From Variovorax sp. CF079 (lineage in GTDB: Bacteria > Pseudomonadota > Gammaproteobacteria > Burkholderiales > Burkholderiaceae_C): a DNA stretch of 64,000 bases. The position numbers were made by a program, and so were the translations under genes. The notes under the pieces are model-generated. The model was not told the origin of the DNA and did not search any database. It worked only from the letters and a program-made list of their open reading frames with translations. Below, in pieces: positions 33,511-42,423 of the stretch (positions within the stretch are counted from its first letter, which is position 1; every line of letters begins with the position of its first letter). Where the stretch lies: positions 62,001 through 126,000 of the forward strand of contig NZ_FMZU01000021.1 of NCBI RefSeq assembly GCF_900101545.1, given 5' to 3'.

Positions 33511-33807
33511 TCAGGCAGCCGGCTTGGCCGAGAGGCATTCCTTCATGAAGGCCTTGCGCTCGTCGCCTTTCAGCGCCTTGGCCTTGGGGTCGGCGTTGCA
33601 GCTCTTCATCTTGTCCTGCTGCGTCACCGGCTTGGCCGAGAGGCAGGTCTTCATGAAGGCCTTGCGCTCGTCGCCCTTCTTGTCGCCGGCGTCCTTGTTG
33701 CAGGTCGCCATCTTACTTTGCTGGGCCGTGGGGGCCTTGTCCTGCGCATGCGCGACGCCGATGGAGAGACAGGCGGCCACGGCAAACAGGGAGAGAAGCT
33801 TCTTCAT
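33511..33807 (-). CDS. PsiF repeat family protein
   Basis: A 98-residue secreted protein. MKKLLSLFAVAACLSIGVAHA is a signal peptide. The mature part has two copies of the PsiF repeat, each a KMxxCN...A...GDERKAFMKxCLSAKP unit (residues about 32-60 and 66-95), four Cys in all. PsiF of E. coli is phosphate-starvation induced, with no known activity; whether this copy is under phosphate control cannot be told from the sequence. GAGG precedes the ATG at good spacing. It is a single-gene unit sharing the bidirectional terminator. Confidence 0.9.
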   Translation of the reverse strand: MKKLLSLFAVAACLSIGVAHAQDKAPTAQQSKMATCNKDAGDKKGDERKAFMKTCLSAKPVTQQDKMKSCNADPKAKALKGDERKAFMKECLSAKPAA

Positions 33808-33935
33808 GGTGTAGGTGTCCTCAAGGGTGGTTGTGACAGGAGCCCCGGCCGGGGCCGCCCATGCTAACGGCCCGAGGCAACGCCTGGATGACCATGGCCG
33901 GCCGGGGCCGGGTTTGCCCCCGGTAAAATCCCGCG

Positions 33936-35609
33936 ATGCTATTGGTCAAACAGGAGCTGCTCGCGGCGCTCGCGAACACGCTCGAATCCTTCTCGCCCGG
34001 CGCCGGCGCCAAAGCCGCGTTCGAATCGCCCAAGGTCGCGGCGCATGGCGATTTCGCAAGCACCGCTGCGATGCAGCTCGCCAAGCCCCTGGCGCGCAAG
34101 CCGCGCGAACTGGCCGAGGACATCAGCGCCGCGCTCCAGGCCACCCCGGCCTTCGCGCAGTGGGTCGATGCCATAGAGATCGCCGGCCCCGGCTTCTTGA
34201 ACATCCGCCTCAAGACCGCTGCCAAGCAGCAGGTGGTGCGCGAGGTGCTGGCCGCGGGCGAGGCCTTCGGCCGCCAGCCCGCGCGCAGCGATCGCGTGCT
34301 GGTCGAGTTCGTCTCCGCCAACCCGACCGGCCCGCTGCATGTGGGCCACGGCCGCCAGGCCGCGCTCGGCGACGCGATCTGCAACCTGCTGGCCTCGCAG
34401 GGCGCGCAGGTCTGGCGCGAGTTCTATTACAACGACGCGGGCGTGCAGATCCAGACGCTCGCCACCAGCACCCAGCTGCGCGCCAAGGGCTTCAAGCCCG
34501 GCGATGCCGAATGGCCCGAGCAGGCCTACAACGGCGAATACATCGCCGACATCGCCGAAGACTTCAAGGCGAAGAAGACCGTGCGCTCGGACGACCGCGA
34601 ATACACCGCGAGCGGCGACGTCGACGACATCGACTCGATCCGCCAGTTCGCCGTGGCCTACCTGCGCCACGAGCAGGACCTGGACCTGAAGGCCTTCCAG
34701 GTCCGCTTCGACAACTACTACCTCGAATCGAGCCTCTACACCAGCGGCCGGGTCGATGCGACGGTGAAGCGGCTCATCGAGGCCGGCAAGACCTACGAGC
34801 AGGACGGCGCCCTGTGGCTGAAGTCGACCGACTACGGCGACGACAAGGACCGCGTGATGCGCAAGAGCGACGGCAGCTACACCTACTTCGTGCCCGACGT
34901 CGCTTATCACATCGCCAAGTGGGAGCGCGGCTTCGGCGAGGTGGTCAACATCCAGGGCACCGACCACCACGGCACGATCGCGCGCGTGCGCGCCGGCCTG
35001 CAGGCCGCGAACGTCGGCATCCCGGCCGGCTATCCCGAGTACGTGCTGCACACCATGGTGCGCGTGATGCGCGGCGGCGAAGAGGTCAAGATCAGCAAGC
35101 GCGCCGGCAGCTACGTGACGCTGCGCGACCTGATCGAGTGGACCAGCACCGACGCCGTGCGCTTCTTCCTCCTGAGCCGCAAGCCCGACACCGAATACAC
35201 CTTCGACATCGACCTCGCGCTGGCGCAGAACAACGACAACCCGGTCTACTACGTGCAGTACGCGCATGCGCGCATCTGCTCGGTGCTGGCGGCCTGGGGC
35301 GGCGATGCGGCCGCGCTGGCGGATGTCGAGCTCGCGCCGCTGCAAAGCCCGGCTGCGCAGGCGCTGCTGCTGCTGCTGGCCAGGTACCCCGACATGCTCG
35401 CGGCCGCGGCCAAGGATTTTGCGCCGCACGACGTCACCTTCTACCTGCGCGAACTGGCTGCCTGCTACCACAGCTACTACGACGCCGAGCGCATCCTGGT
35501 CGACGAGGAGCCGGTCAAGCGGGCCCGCCTGTCGCTGGTCGCGGCCACCGCGCAGGTGCTGCACAATGGGCTGGCAATTCTCGGCGTGAGCGCGCCGCGC
35601 AAGATGTGA
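33936..35609 (+). CDS. argS: arginine--tRNA ligase
   Basis: A 557-residue class Ia synthetase that charges tRNA-Arg. The N-terminal Add1 domain covers 1-115; the catalytic domain has [18 protein letters not shown] with the HIGH-type motif HVGH at 135-138, and [12 protein letters not shown] is the KMSKS counterpart (the class often keeps only part of the motif). The [10 protein letters not shown] segment contacts substrate. The DALR anticodon-binding domain ends the protein ([11 protein letters not shown] onward). Length is usual for the family. It precedes the SPOR-protein and dsbA genes, the first only 9 bases away. Confidence 0.97.
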   Translation: MLLVKQELLAALANTLESFSPGAGAKAAFESPKVAAHGDFASTAAMQLAKPLARKPRELAEDISAALQATPAFAQWVDAIEIAGPGFLNIRLKTAAKQQVVREVLAAGEAFGRQPARSDRVLVEFVSANPTGPLHVGHGRQAALGDAICNLLASQGAQVWREFYYNDAGVQIQTLATSTQLRAKGFKPGDAEWPEQAYNGEYIADIAEDFKAKKTVRSDDREYTASGDVDDIDSIRQFAVAYLRHEQDLDLKAFQVRFDNYYLESSLYTSGRVDATVKRLIEAGKTYEQDGALWLKSTDYGDDKDRVMRKSDGSYTYFVPDVAYHIAKWERGFGEVVNIQGTDHHGTIARVRAGLQAANVGIPAGYPEYVLHTMVRVMRGGEEVKISKRAGSYVTLRDLIEWTSTDAVRFFLLSRKPDTEYTFDIDLALAQNNDNPVYYVQYAHARICSVLAAWGGDAAALADVELAPLQSPAAQALLLLLARYPDMLAAAAKDFAPHDVTFYLRELAACYHSYYDAERILVDEEPVKRARLSLVAATAQVLHNGLAILGVSAPRKM

Positions 35610-35618
35610 TTTCGAACC

Positions 35619-36347
35619 ATGACTAAAAGACAGAGCGGCAACATTGTCATCGGGCTGATCGTCGGCCTGGTGCTGGGGCTGGGCGTGGCGCTGGGCATCG
35701 CGGTCTATGTGACCAAGGTGCCGATCCCCTTCATGACCAAGACCCAGCGCGGCGGCCCCGAGCAAGACGAAGCCGAGGCGCGCAAGAACCGCGACTGGGA
35801 CCCCAACGGCCCGCTCGCCGGCAAGGCAGGCGCCGCCCGCCCGCAGGCACCCGCGACGCCCGCACCGCCCCAGCCCGCCACGGCGGGGGCGCCCACGCCG
35901 CCGACCGCGCCGGCGCCCGTGGTGGTGCCACCCGGCGCGCAGCAGCAACAGCAACAGCAACAGCCACAGCGCGCCGGACGGCCGCCCCTGCCGGCCGAAG
36001 CCAACGCGGTGCCGCCATCGAACGACCCGATCGGCGATCTCGCGCGGGCACGTTCGGGCGCCAGCCCCGGCGCCACCACCGCCGCCGCGGCGCCCAGCGC
36101 CAGCACCGATCCTTTCATGTATTTCGTCCAGGCCGGCGCCTTCCGCACCCCCGAGGACGCCGAGGCGCAGCGCGCCAAGCTTTCGCTGATGGGCGTGGAA
36201 GCGCGCATCACCGAGCGCGAGCAGGCCGGCCGCACCGTCTACCGCGTGCGCGCGGGGCCTTTCAACAAGAAGGAAGATGCGGACCGGCTCAAGGAGCGGC
36301 TCGACGGCGGTGGCCTCGAATCTGCCTTGGTGCGCGTCCAGCGCTGA
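35619..36347 (+). CDS. SPOR domain-containing protein (FtsN-like)
   Basis: A 242-residue inner-membrane protein with one transmembrane helix (IVIGLIVGLVLGLGVALGIA, 9-28), a long Pro/Ala/Gln-rich periplasmic linker including a run of Gln (about 107-113), and a C-terminal SPOR domain (about 165-242: MYFVQAGAFRTPEDAEAQ, then VYRVRAGPFNKKEDADRL) that binds denuded septal peptidoglycan. The design equals FtsN. Whether it is the organism's FtsN is inferred; the argS neighbourhood is where FtsN-like proteins are found in beta- and gammaproteobacteria. Confidence 0.9.
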   Translation: MTKRQSGNIVIGLIVGLVLGLGVALGIAVYVTKVPIPFMTKTQRGGPEQDEAEARKNRDWDPNGPLAGKAGAARPQAPATPAPPQPATAGAPTPPTAPAPVVVPPGAQQQQQQQQPQRAGRPPLPAEANAVPPSNDPIGDLARARSGASPGATTAAAAPSASTDPFMYFVQAGAFRTPEDAEAQRAKLSLMGVEARITEREQAGRTVYRVRAGPFNKKEDADRLKERLDGGGLESALVRVQR

Positions 36348-36431
36348 GCCTTCATCCATACTCAAGCTCGCCGGTCCGGGAACTCCGGGCCAGCCGCGGG
36401 CTCTGTCAGCCGCACAGGAGAACTTCTTAAT

Positions 36432-37076
36432 ATGAAACGTCGTGACTTTTCGCTGGCCGCCACTTCGCTGGGGCTTCTTCCCCTCGCCTCACTTTCGCAC
36501 GCCCAGGCGCTCGCGCCCAAGGCGGGCACCGACTACGCCGTGCTCGACAAGCGCGTGCCGGTCGACGCGCCGGCCGGGAAGGTCGAGGTGATCGAGTTCT
36601 TCTGGTACAGCTGCCCGCATTGCAACGCCTTCGAGCCGACGCTCGAGACCTGGATCAAGAAGCTGCCCGCCCACGTGTCTTTCAAGCGCGTGCCGGTCGC
36701 CTTCCAGCCCAGCTTCCAGCCGCAGCAGCGGCTCTATTACGCGCTGGAAGCGATGGGCAAGGTTGACGAATACCAGCGCAAGGTGTTCGCCGCGATCCAT
36801 CAGCAGCGCCAGAACCTCTCGGGCGAGCAGCAGATCATCGACTGGGCCGCGGCCAACGGCCTCGACAAGGCCAAGTTCACCGAGAACTTCAAGTCCTTCA
36901 GCGTGGCGAGCAAGATCCAGCGCGCCAAGCAGCTGCAGGAGGCTTACCAAGTGGCCGGCGTGCCCGCGATGGGCATCGCGGGCAGGTGGTATACGGACGG
37001 CGAACTCGCGCGCAGCATGGACCGCGCGCTGCAGGTCACTGACTTCCTGGTCGGCGAAGCGCGCAAGAGCGCGTAA
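36432..37076 (+). CDS. dsbA: thiol:disulfide interchange protein DsbA
   Basis: A 214-residue periplasmic oxidase. The N-terminus MKRRDFSLAATSLGLLPLAS with its Arg pair resembles a Tat-type or twin-basic signal, cleaved after SHAQ. The thioredoxin active site is CPHC at 61-64 in FFWYSCPHCNAF, and the cis-proline loop is GVPAM further on. It introduces disulfides into exported proteins. AGGAG precedes the ATG. A tetraloop terminator lies downstream. The Cys-rich exoprotein and L,D-transpeptidase in this window are possible clients, but that is only a suggestion. Confidence 0.95.
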   Translation: MKRRDFSLAATSLGLLPLASLSHAQALAPKAGTDYAVLDKRVPVDAPAGKVEVIEFFWYSCPHCNAFEPTLETWIKKLPAHVSFKRVPVAFQPSFQPQQRLYYALEAMGKVDEYQRKVFAAIHQQRQNLSGEQQIIDWAAANGLDKAKFTENFKSFSVASKIQRAKQLQEAYQVAGVPAMGIAGRWYTDGELARSMDRALQVTDFLVGEARKSA

Positions 37077-37114
37077 AAAAGCGCCTCCCGCCGCTCGTCG
37101 CGGCAACCAGCAGG

Positions 37115-37137
37115 AAGCCCGCTTCGGCGGGCTTTTT
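37115..37137 (+). terminator. intrinsic terminator of dsbA
   Basis: AAGCCCGC and GCGGGCTT arms closing a stable TTCG tetraloop, then TTT. It ends the argS/SPOR/dsbA side before lptA. Confidence 0.88.
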
Positions 37138-37202
37138 CATCCGCCGGCGGAAACCGGATCCATGAGGCCGCATACAATCGCCCAGCAAGTTTCGTGCCTT
37201 TT

Positions 37203-37895
37203 ATGACATCGTTACATTCCTCCTCCGTTTCTCGCCACCTTTGTCGCGCTTTCGTATTCGCCTTGGGCGTGGCCGGCCTCGTGTCGGCGGCGCAGGCCGA
37301 GAAGGCGGACCGCACCAAGCCGATGAACATCGAGGCCGACGCCATGCGCTACGACGACCTCAAGCAGACCAGCGTCTTCACCGGCAACGTGGTGGTGACC
37401 AAGGGCACCATCATCATCCGCGGCATCCGCATCGACGTGCGGCAGGATCCCGAGGGCTACCAGTACGGCATCGTCACGGCCGCGCCCGGCAAGCTGGCCT
37501 ATTTCAAGCAGAAGCGCGACGCCGGCCCCGACGAGTGGATCGAGGGCGAGTCGGAAGTCATCGAGTACGACAGCCGCGCCGACAACGTGAAGTTCATCCG
37601 CCGTGCGGTGATGCGTCGCCTGGTCGGCGCGACACCCAACGACGAAAGCAGCGGACCTTTGATCGTCTACGACCAGAGCAACGACACCTTCACCGTCAAC
37701 GGCTCGCCGCTGCCGCCCAATGCGGGCGTGGCGACCCAGCCCGGCGGCCGCGTCAAGGCCATCCTCACGCCCAAGGCGGCCGCTTCCGCGCCCGCTGCCG
37801 GGTCCGCCAGGCCGGCGGCGCCGGCCGCCTCCGCGCCGGCGTCCGGAACGGGCCTGCGCTCGACCACCACGCTCGGCGGAGAGCAGCGCAAGTGA
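37203..37895 (+). CDS. lptA: lipopolysaccharide transport periplasmic protein LptA
   Basis: A 230-residue periplasmic protein of the LPS bridge between the membranes. A signal peptide covers about 1-34 (ending SAAQA). The OstA-like beta-jellyroll region (about 40-170) includes KPMNIEADAMRYDDLKQTSV, FTGNVVVTKGTIIIRG and YDQSNDTFTVNG. A Pro/Ala-rich tail follows. The ATG at 37203 is preferred to a GTG at 37194. The stop overlaps the GTG start of lptB (GTGA). lptC, often the gene in front, is not found here; dsbA and its terminator stand upstream, so lptAB-rpoN starts its own transcript. Confidence 0.93.
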   Translation: MTSLHSSSVSRHLCRAFVFALGVAGLVSAAQAEKADRTKPMNIEADAMRYDDLKQTSVFTGNVVVTKGTIIIRGIRIDVRQDPEGYQYGIVTAAPGKLAYFKQKRDAGPDEWIEGESEVIEYDSRADNVKFIRRAVMRRLVGATPNDESSGPLIVYDQSNDTFTVNGSPLPPNAGVATQPGGRVKAILTPKAAASAPAAGSARPAAPAASAPASGTGLRSTTTLGGEQRK

Positions 37896-38668
37896 GCGGC
37901 GGCAACGAAGTCCTGGGCAGCCGCCTCGAGGCGCGCGGCCTGCAGAAGAGCTACGGCAGCCGCAAGGTCGTCAAGGACGTCTCGCTCGGCGTGCAAAAGG
38001 GCGAGGTGGTCGGCCTGCTGGGGCCCAACGGCGCGGGCAAGACCACCTCCTTCTACATGATCGTCGGGCTGGTGCGGGCGGATGCGGGCGAAATCAGCAT
38101 CGACGGCGAACCGATCGCGCACATGCCGATCCACCGCCGCGCCCGCATGGGCTTGAGCTACCTGCCGCAGGAAGCTTCGATCTTCCGCAAGCTCACGGTC
38201 GAGGAGAACGTGCGCGCCGTGCTCGAGCTGCAGCGCGAACTCGACGACGCGGGCCGGCCGGTGCCGCTGTCGAAGCAGCGCATCGAGGAACGCCTCGGCG
38301 AACTGCTGCACGACCTGCGCGTCGACCATCTGCGCGATTCGCCCGCGCTGGCGCTGTCGGGCGGCGAGCGCCGCCGCGTCGAGATCGCGCGGGCGCTTGC
38401 CACGCAGCCGCGCTTCATCCTGCTGGACGAGCCCTTCGCCGGCATCGATCCGATCGCGGTGATCGAGATCCAGCGGATCATCAGTTTCCTGAAGGAACGC
38501 GGCATCGGCGTGCTCATCACCGACCACAACGTGCGCGAGACGCTGGGCATCTGCGATCACGCCTTCATCATCAGCGACGGGCATGTGCTGGCACAAGGCA
38601 CGCCTTCGGAGATCGTCGACAACGCCGAGGTACGACGCGTGTACCTGGGCGAGCATTTCCGGATGTAG
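37892..38668 (+). CDS. lptB: LPS export ABC transporter ATP-binding protein LptB
   Basis: A 258-residue ATPase powering LPS extraction from the inner membrane with LptFGC. Walker A is GPNGAGKTT (44-52), the signature LSGGERRRVEIARALA, Walker B FILLDEPFAGIDPIA, and the H-loop ITDHNVRETL. The C-terminal AEVRRVYLGEHFRM is typical of LptB. The start GTG overlaps the lptA stop, and rpoN begins 14 bases after the stop, which is the standard proteobacterial order lptA-lptB-rpoN. Confidence 0.96.
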   Translation: MSGGNEVLGSRLEARGLQKSYGSRKVVKDVSLGVQKGEVVGLLGPNGAGKTTSFYMIVGLVRADAGEISIDGEPIAHMPIHRRARMGLSYLPQEASIFRKLTVEENVRAVLELQRELDDAGRPVPLSKQRIEERLGELLHDLRVDHLRDSPALALSGGERRRVEIARALATQPRFILLDEPFAGIDPIAVIEIQRIISFLKERGIGVLITDHNVRETLGICDHAFIISDGHVLAQGTPSEIVDNAEVRRVYLGEHFRM

Positions 38669-38682
38669 GGGACCGTACTTCG

Positions 38683-40263
38683 ATGAAGCAAGGGCTCTCG
38701 CTTCGCGTTTCCCAGCACCTGGCGCTCACGCCGCAGCTGCAGCAGTCGATCCGGCTGCTGCAGCTCTCCACGCTCGAATTGAGCCAGGAAGTGGAGCAGA
38801 TGCTCGACGAGAACCCGTTCCTCGAACGCACGGCCGAAGAGGCGCCGCGCGAGGAGTTCGGTCTCGAGGCGGCCGATGCGCCGGTGCGCGACGAAGACCG
38901 CCAGGCCGAGGGCGAGGCTGACTTCGTCCCCGGCCCGGCCGCGGCGCCGGCCGAGGTGGCGGTCGCCGCCAACGGCGATGCCGAAGCGGCTGCGCCCGCC
39001 GACAGCGAACCCGACTGGGAGGGCGACGGTACGGTCGACCTCGCGCCCGACGACAGCGAATGGGGCGGCGATGCGCCCGCGCGCGCCAACAACCTCGGCG
39101 ACGACGAGCGCACCGATGCGACCGAGCTCGCGCGCAGCCAGGAATCGCTGCAGTCCTTCCTGCACCGGCAGGCGCTGTCGCTGCGCCTGGACGAGAACGA
39201 CTGCGCCGCGCTGCGCTTCCTGATCGAATCGCTCAACGACGACGGCTACCTCGAGGATTCGCTGCCAGCGCTGGCCTCGGGCCTCGCGGGCGACGACAAC
39301 GACCAGTTCGACGAACTGGTGCATCACTTCCAGGTCGCGCTGGGCCTGCTGCAGAGTTTGGAGCCGGCCGGCGTCGGCGCCCGCAGCCTCGGCGAATGCC
39401 TGACCATCCAGCTGCGCCAGCTGGCGAGCGCCAAGGAGAGCGAGGAGGAGGCCCAGGTGCGCAAGACCGCCATCGCGATCTGCAAGCAGCCGATGGAGCT
39501 GCTCGCGCGGCGCGACTTCAAGCGCCTGGCCACGCTCACGCGCAGCAATGAAGACGAGGTGCGCGCTGCACTGCAGCTGATCGCCAGGCTCGAGCCCAAG
39601 CCAGGGCGCCGCTTCGTCGACGTCGAGCGCAACATCGTCGTGCCCGACGTGATCGTCACGCGCATCGGCCACGGCACCAACGCGAAGTTCCGCGTCATGC
39701 TCAATCCCGAGGTCATGCCGCGGCTGCGCGTGCACGACATCTATGCCGGCGCGCTCAAGCAGCACAAGGGCGAGGGCAGCCAGGCGCTGTCGCAGCGGCT
39801 GCAGGAAGCGCGCTGGTTCATCAAGAACATCCAGCAGCGCTTCGACACCATCCTCAGGGTCTCCAACGCGATCGTCGAGCGGCAGAAGAGCTACTTCGTG
39901 CACGGCGAGCTCGCGATGCGGCCGCTGGTGCTGCGCGAGATCGCCGACGAGCTGGGCCTGCACGAATCCACCATCAGCCGCGTGACCACCGCCAAGTACA
40001 TGGCCACGCCCTACGGCACCGTCGAGCTCAAGTACTTCTTCGGCTCGGCGCTCGGCACCGAAACCGGCGGCAACGCCTCCAGCACCGCGGTGCGCGCGCT
40101 GATCAAGCAGTTCGTGAGCGCCGAGGACGTGAGGAAGCCGCTGTCCGACAGCCAGGTGTCCGAGATGCTCAAGGAGCAGGGCATCGAGTGCGCGCGCCGC
40201 ACGGTGGCCAAGTACCGCGAGGCGCTGCGCATCGCGCCTGCGAACCTGCGCAAGGCACTCTAG
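38683..40263 (+). CDS. rpoN: RNA polymerase sigma-54 factor
   Basis: A 526-residue sigma-54. Region I (MKQGLSLRVSQHLALTPQLQQ onward, Gln/Leu-rich) contacts enhancer-binding proteins; an acidic region II (about 50-150) is unusually long and Asp/Glu/Ala-rich; the core-binding region III follows; the C-terminal RpoN box reads ARRTVAKYREAL and recognises the -24 element. It directs transcription at -24/-12 promoters. It is third in the lptA-lptB-rpoN unit. No raiA or ptsN gene follows; a phospholipase-D gene does. Confidence 0.97.
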   Translation: MKQGLSLRVSQHLALTPQLQQSIRLLQLSTLELSQEVEQMLDENPFLERTAEEAPREEFGLEAADAPVRDEDRQAEGEADFVPGPAAAPAEVAVAANGDAEAAAPADSEPDWEGDGTVDLAPDDSEWGGDAPARANNLGDDERTDATELARSQESLQSFLHRQALSLRLDENDCAALRFLIESLNDDGYLEDSLPALASGLAGDDNDQFDELVHHFQVALGLLQSLEPAGVGARSLGECLTIQLRQLASAKESEEEAQVRKTAIAICKQPMELLARRDFKRLATLTRSNEDEVRAALQLIARLEPKPGRRFVDVERNIVVPDVIVTRIGHGTNAKFRVMLNPEVMPRLRVHDIYAGALKQHKGEGSQALSQRLQEARWFIKNIQQRFDTILRVSNAIVERQKSYFVHGELAMRPLVLREIADELGLHESTISRVTTAKYMATPYGTVELKYFFGSALGTETGGNASSTAVRALIKQFVSAEDVRKPLSDSQVSEMLKEQGIECARRTVAKYREALRIAPANLRKAL

Positions 40264-40265
40264 CG

Positions 40266-41870
40266 ATGAGTCGCCGTCCGAGTCCGCTCCCAAGCTGGAT
40301 TCGCCTCGGCCTGGCCTTGATGGCGGTGCTTCTTCTCGCCACCGGCTGCGCGATGCTGCCGGCCGAATTCGAGCGCACGCCGTCCAAGGCGATGCCCTTG
40401 TCCACCGGCACCGTGCTGGGCCGCATCGCCAAGGCCTCGCAGCCGGATGCGGACTTGAGCGGCTTCCGGCTCATGCCCAGCGGCGACTTCGCGCTCAACA
40501 CGCGGCTCGAGCTCGCGCGCCGCGCCGAGCGCACGCTCGACGTCCAGTACTACCAGATCGACAACGACGAGACCGGCCGCTACCTGCTGCGCACACTGCG
40601 CGACGCGGCCCAGCGCGGCGTGCGCGTGCGGCTCCTGATGGACGATCTCTACACCGCGGGCGAGGACGAGCTGCTGCTCGCGCTGGCCGCCACACCCAAC
40701 CTCGAGCTGCGGCTCTTCAACCCGTTTCCGGCCGGGCGCGGCAGCATGCTCAGGCGCTTCTCGGCCTCGCTCTTCGACTTCAGCCGCGTCAACCGGCGCA
40801 TGCACAACAAGCTCTTCATCGCCGACGGCGCGATGGCGGTGGCCGGCGGGCGCAACATCGGCAACCCGTACTTCACGCAGACGGCCGGCGCGAACTTCAT
40901 CGACCTCGACACCTTCGTCGCCGGCGCCCTGATCCCGCGTCTTTCCAGCCTGTTCGACCTGTACTGGAACAGCGAGCACGTGCGGCCGATCGAAACCGTG
41001 GTCGCGCCCACGCTCGCGCGGGAGGAACGGCAGCGGCGCTTCGAGGAGCTGACTGCCCCGGCCACCACCCCGGCACCGCGTTCGCCGGCGCCCAACGACC
41101 TGCTGGGCTACAGCCCGATCGTCGAGAACCTCAACGCCGGCAAGCTCGACCTCATCTGGACCACCGCCGAGGCGTATGCCGATTCGCCCGAGCGCGTGAT
41201 CGGCAAACAGGTCACCTACGGCGGCGTGCCGCTGCTCGACGTCGACAGCGTGCGCTACAACGTGGTCGAGCAGATGCGGCGCGGGCGTTCCGACGTGACG
41301 CTGGTGTCGCCCTACCTGATCCCCGGCAAGGAGGGGCTGGAGGTGCTGCGCGAGATCCGCCGGCGCGGCATGAAGATCAGCGTGGTCACCAACTCGCTGG
41401 CCGCCACCGACGAGCCCGTGGTCCACACCGGCTACCGCCGCTACCGGGCCGACATGCTGCGGCTCGGCGCCGAGATCCACGAGCTGAGCTCGGTGCGCAC
41501 GCGGCGCAGCGTGCGCCTGGGCCTGTTCGGCACGCAGATCGGACGCCTGCACGCCAAGTCGGCCGTGATCGACGGGCGCACGCTCTTCGTCGGCTCGATG
41601 AATTTCGACCCGCGCTCGGAAGTGCACAACACCGAGATCGGCCTCTTCATCTTCAGCCGTGAGATGGCGCAGCAGGTGCTGAAGCTGGTCGAGGTGCTCA
41701 AGCAGCAGGGCGCCTACAAGGTGCGTTTCGCGCCCGGCACCGAGAAAATGGAATGGGTGAGCGAGGAGGCCGGCGTCGAACAGGTGCTCACCAGCGAGCC
41801 CGATGCGGGCTTCTGGGACCACCTGATGCTGGAGCTGCTGGCGCCGCTGGCGCCGGAGAGCCTGCTCTAG
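40266..41870 (+). CDS. phospholipase D family lipoprotein (cardiolipin-synthase-like)
   Basis: A 534-residue lipoprotein with lipobox LLATGC at the end of the signal (about residue 28-33). Two HKD motifs are present: HNKLFIADGAMAVAGGRN and HAKSAVIDGRTLFVGSMNFD; together they form the phosphatidyl-transfer site. The architecture is that of ClsC/YmdC-like proteins, which exchange phosphatidyl groups between lipids at the membrane. It starts 2 bases after the rpoN stop, so it may be read from the same transcript. Cardiolipin synthesis is an inference from family members; other PLD reactions are possible. Confidence 0.88.
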   Translation: MSRRPSPLPSWIRLGLALMAVLLLATGCAMLPAEFERTPSKAMPLSTGTVLGRIAKASQPDADLSGFRLMPSGDFALNTRLELARRAERTLDVQYYQIDNDETGRYLLRTLRDAAQRGVRVRLLMDDLYTAGEDELLLALAATPNLELRLFNPFPAGRGSMLRRFSASLFDFSRVNRRMHNKLFIADGAMAVAGGRNIGNPYFTQTAGANFIDLDTFVAGALIPRLSSLFDLYWNSEHVRPIETVVAPTLAREERQRRFEELTAPATTPAPRSPAPNDLLGYSPIVENLNAGKLDLIWTTAEAYADSPERVIGKQVTYGGVPLLDVDSVRYNVVEQMRRGRSDVTLVSPYLIPGKEGLEVLREIRRRGMKISVVTNSLAATDEPVVHTGYRRYRADMLRLGAEIHELSSVRTRRSVRLGLFGTQIGRLHAKSAVIDGRTLFVGSMNFDPRSEVHNTEIGLFIFSREMAQQVLKLVEVLKQQGAYKVRFAPGTEKMEWVSEEAGVEQVLTSEPDAGFWDHLMLELLAPLAPESLL

Positions 41871-41876
41871 ACCTCA

Positions 41877-42257
41877 TCAGTAGCGATAACGGTCATAACG
41901 GTCATAACGGTCATAACGGTCATAACGGTCATGACGGCCATGACGGTCATGGCGGTAGTGATGGCGATCACCGTGCCGGTACTCGTCGCGGTATTCATGG
42001 CGGTAGAAGTGCCGCGGCGGCGGGCGGTGGTAGTCATACACGGGAGCCGGACGGTAGTGCCGCGGCGGCGGGTCGTAGTAGACCGGCGCCGGGGCATAGT
42101 GGACCGGGCTGGCAATGCCGACGGCGACCCCTGGCACATGGATGCCCACCGACACGGCCAGGTCCCTGGCGCTGGCGGACGTGGCGCCCAGCACGGCTGC
42201 GGCGGAGAAGGCGCCGGCGGCGATCCACTTGAAGAAGCGGGTGTGCGCGATGTTCAT
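41877..42257 (-). CDS. secreted His/Tyr/Arg/Asp-rich repeat protein
   Basis: A 126-residue protein starting MNIAHTRFFKWIAAGAFSAA with a signal peptide ending ATSASA. The mature part holds VHVPGVAVG-like hydrophobic sequence, then Pro/Tyr-rich repeats (YAPAPVYYDPPPRHYRPAP) and a tail of Asp-Arg-Tyr triplets (DRYDRYDRYDRYDRY). Such tails are seen in metal-binding or wall-associated secreted proteins, but nothing here proves binding. AGGAG lies before the ATG. The tail is encoded by near-perfect 9-base repeats, so its length may vary between strains. Confidence 0.78.
   Translation of the reverse strand: MNIAHTRFFKWIAAGAFSAAAVLGATSASARDLAVSVGIHVPGVAVGIASPVHYAPAPVYYDPPPRHYRPAPVYDYHRPPPRHFYRHEYRDEYRHGDRHHYRHDRHGRHDRYDRYDRYDRYDRYRY
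41891..41953 (+). repeat. nine-base tandem repeat in a coding tail
   Basis: Seven units of GGTCATAAC (the first four perfect, the rest with one or two changes). On the minus strand it encodes the Asp-Arg-Tyr tail of the secreted protein. The period is a multiple of three, so slippage would change length without a frameshift. Confidence 0.92.
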
Positions 42258-42423
42258 GAAGAAACTCCTGAAGGCATGAAGTGCCGTTGGGGTCATTGCA
42301 CCCGGCCCGCGTAAAGCAGGACCCGCCTGCTCCGTGAAGCTTGTTGCTGAATGTTGCAGCGCGGACGTACAGCGCAGGAGCGGACTTACCACATAAAATG
42401 CAGTTTTGTGGGGTAAGAAATCC

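Noticed and set aside
41891-41953. Nine-base repeats as iterons of an origin
   Set aside because: They are in frame with, and encode, the Asp-Arg-Tyr tail; no replication gene or AT-rich element is present.
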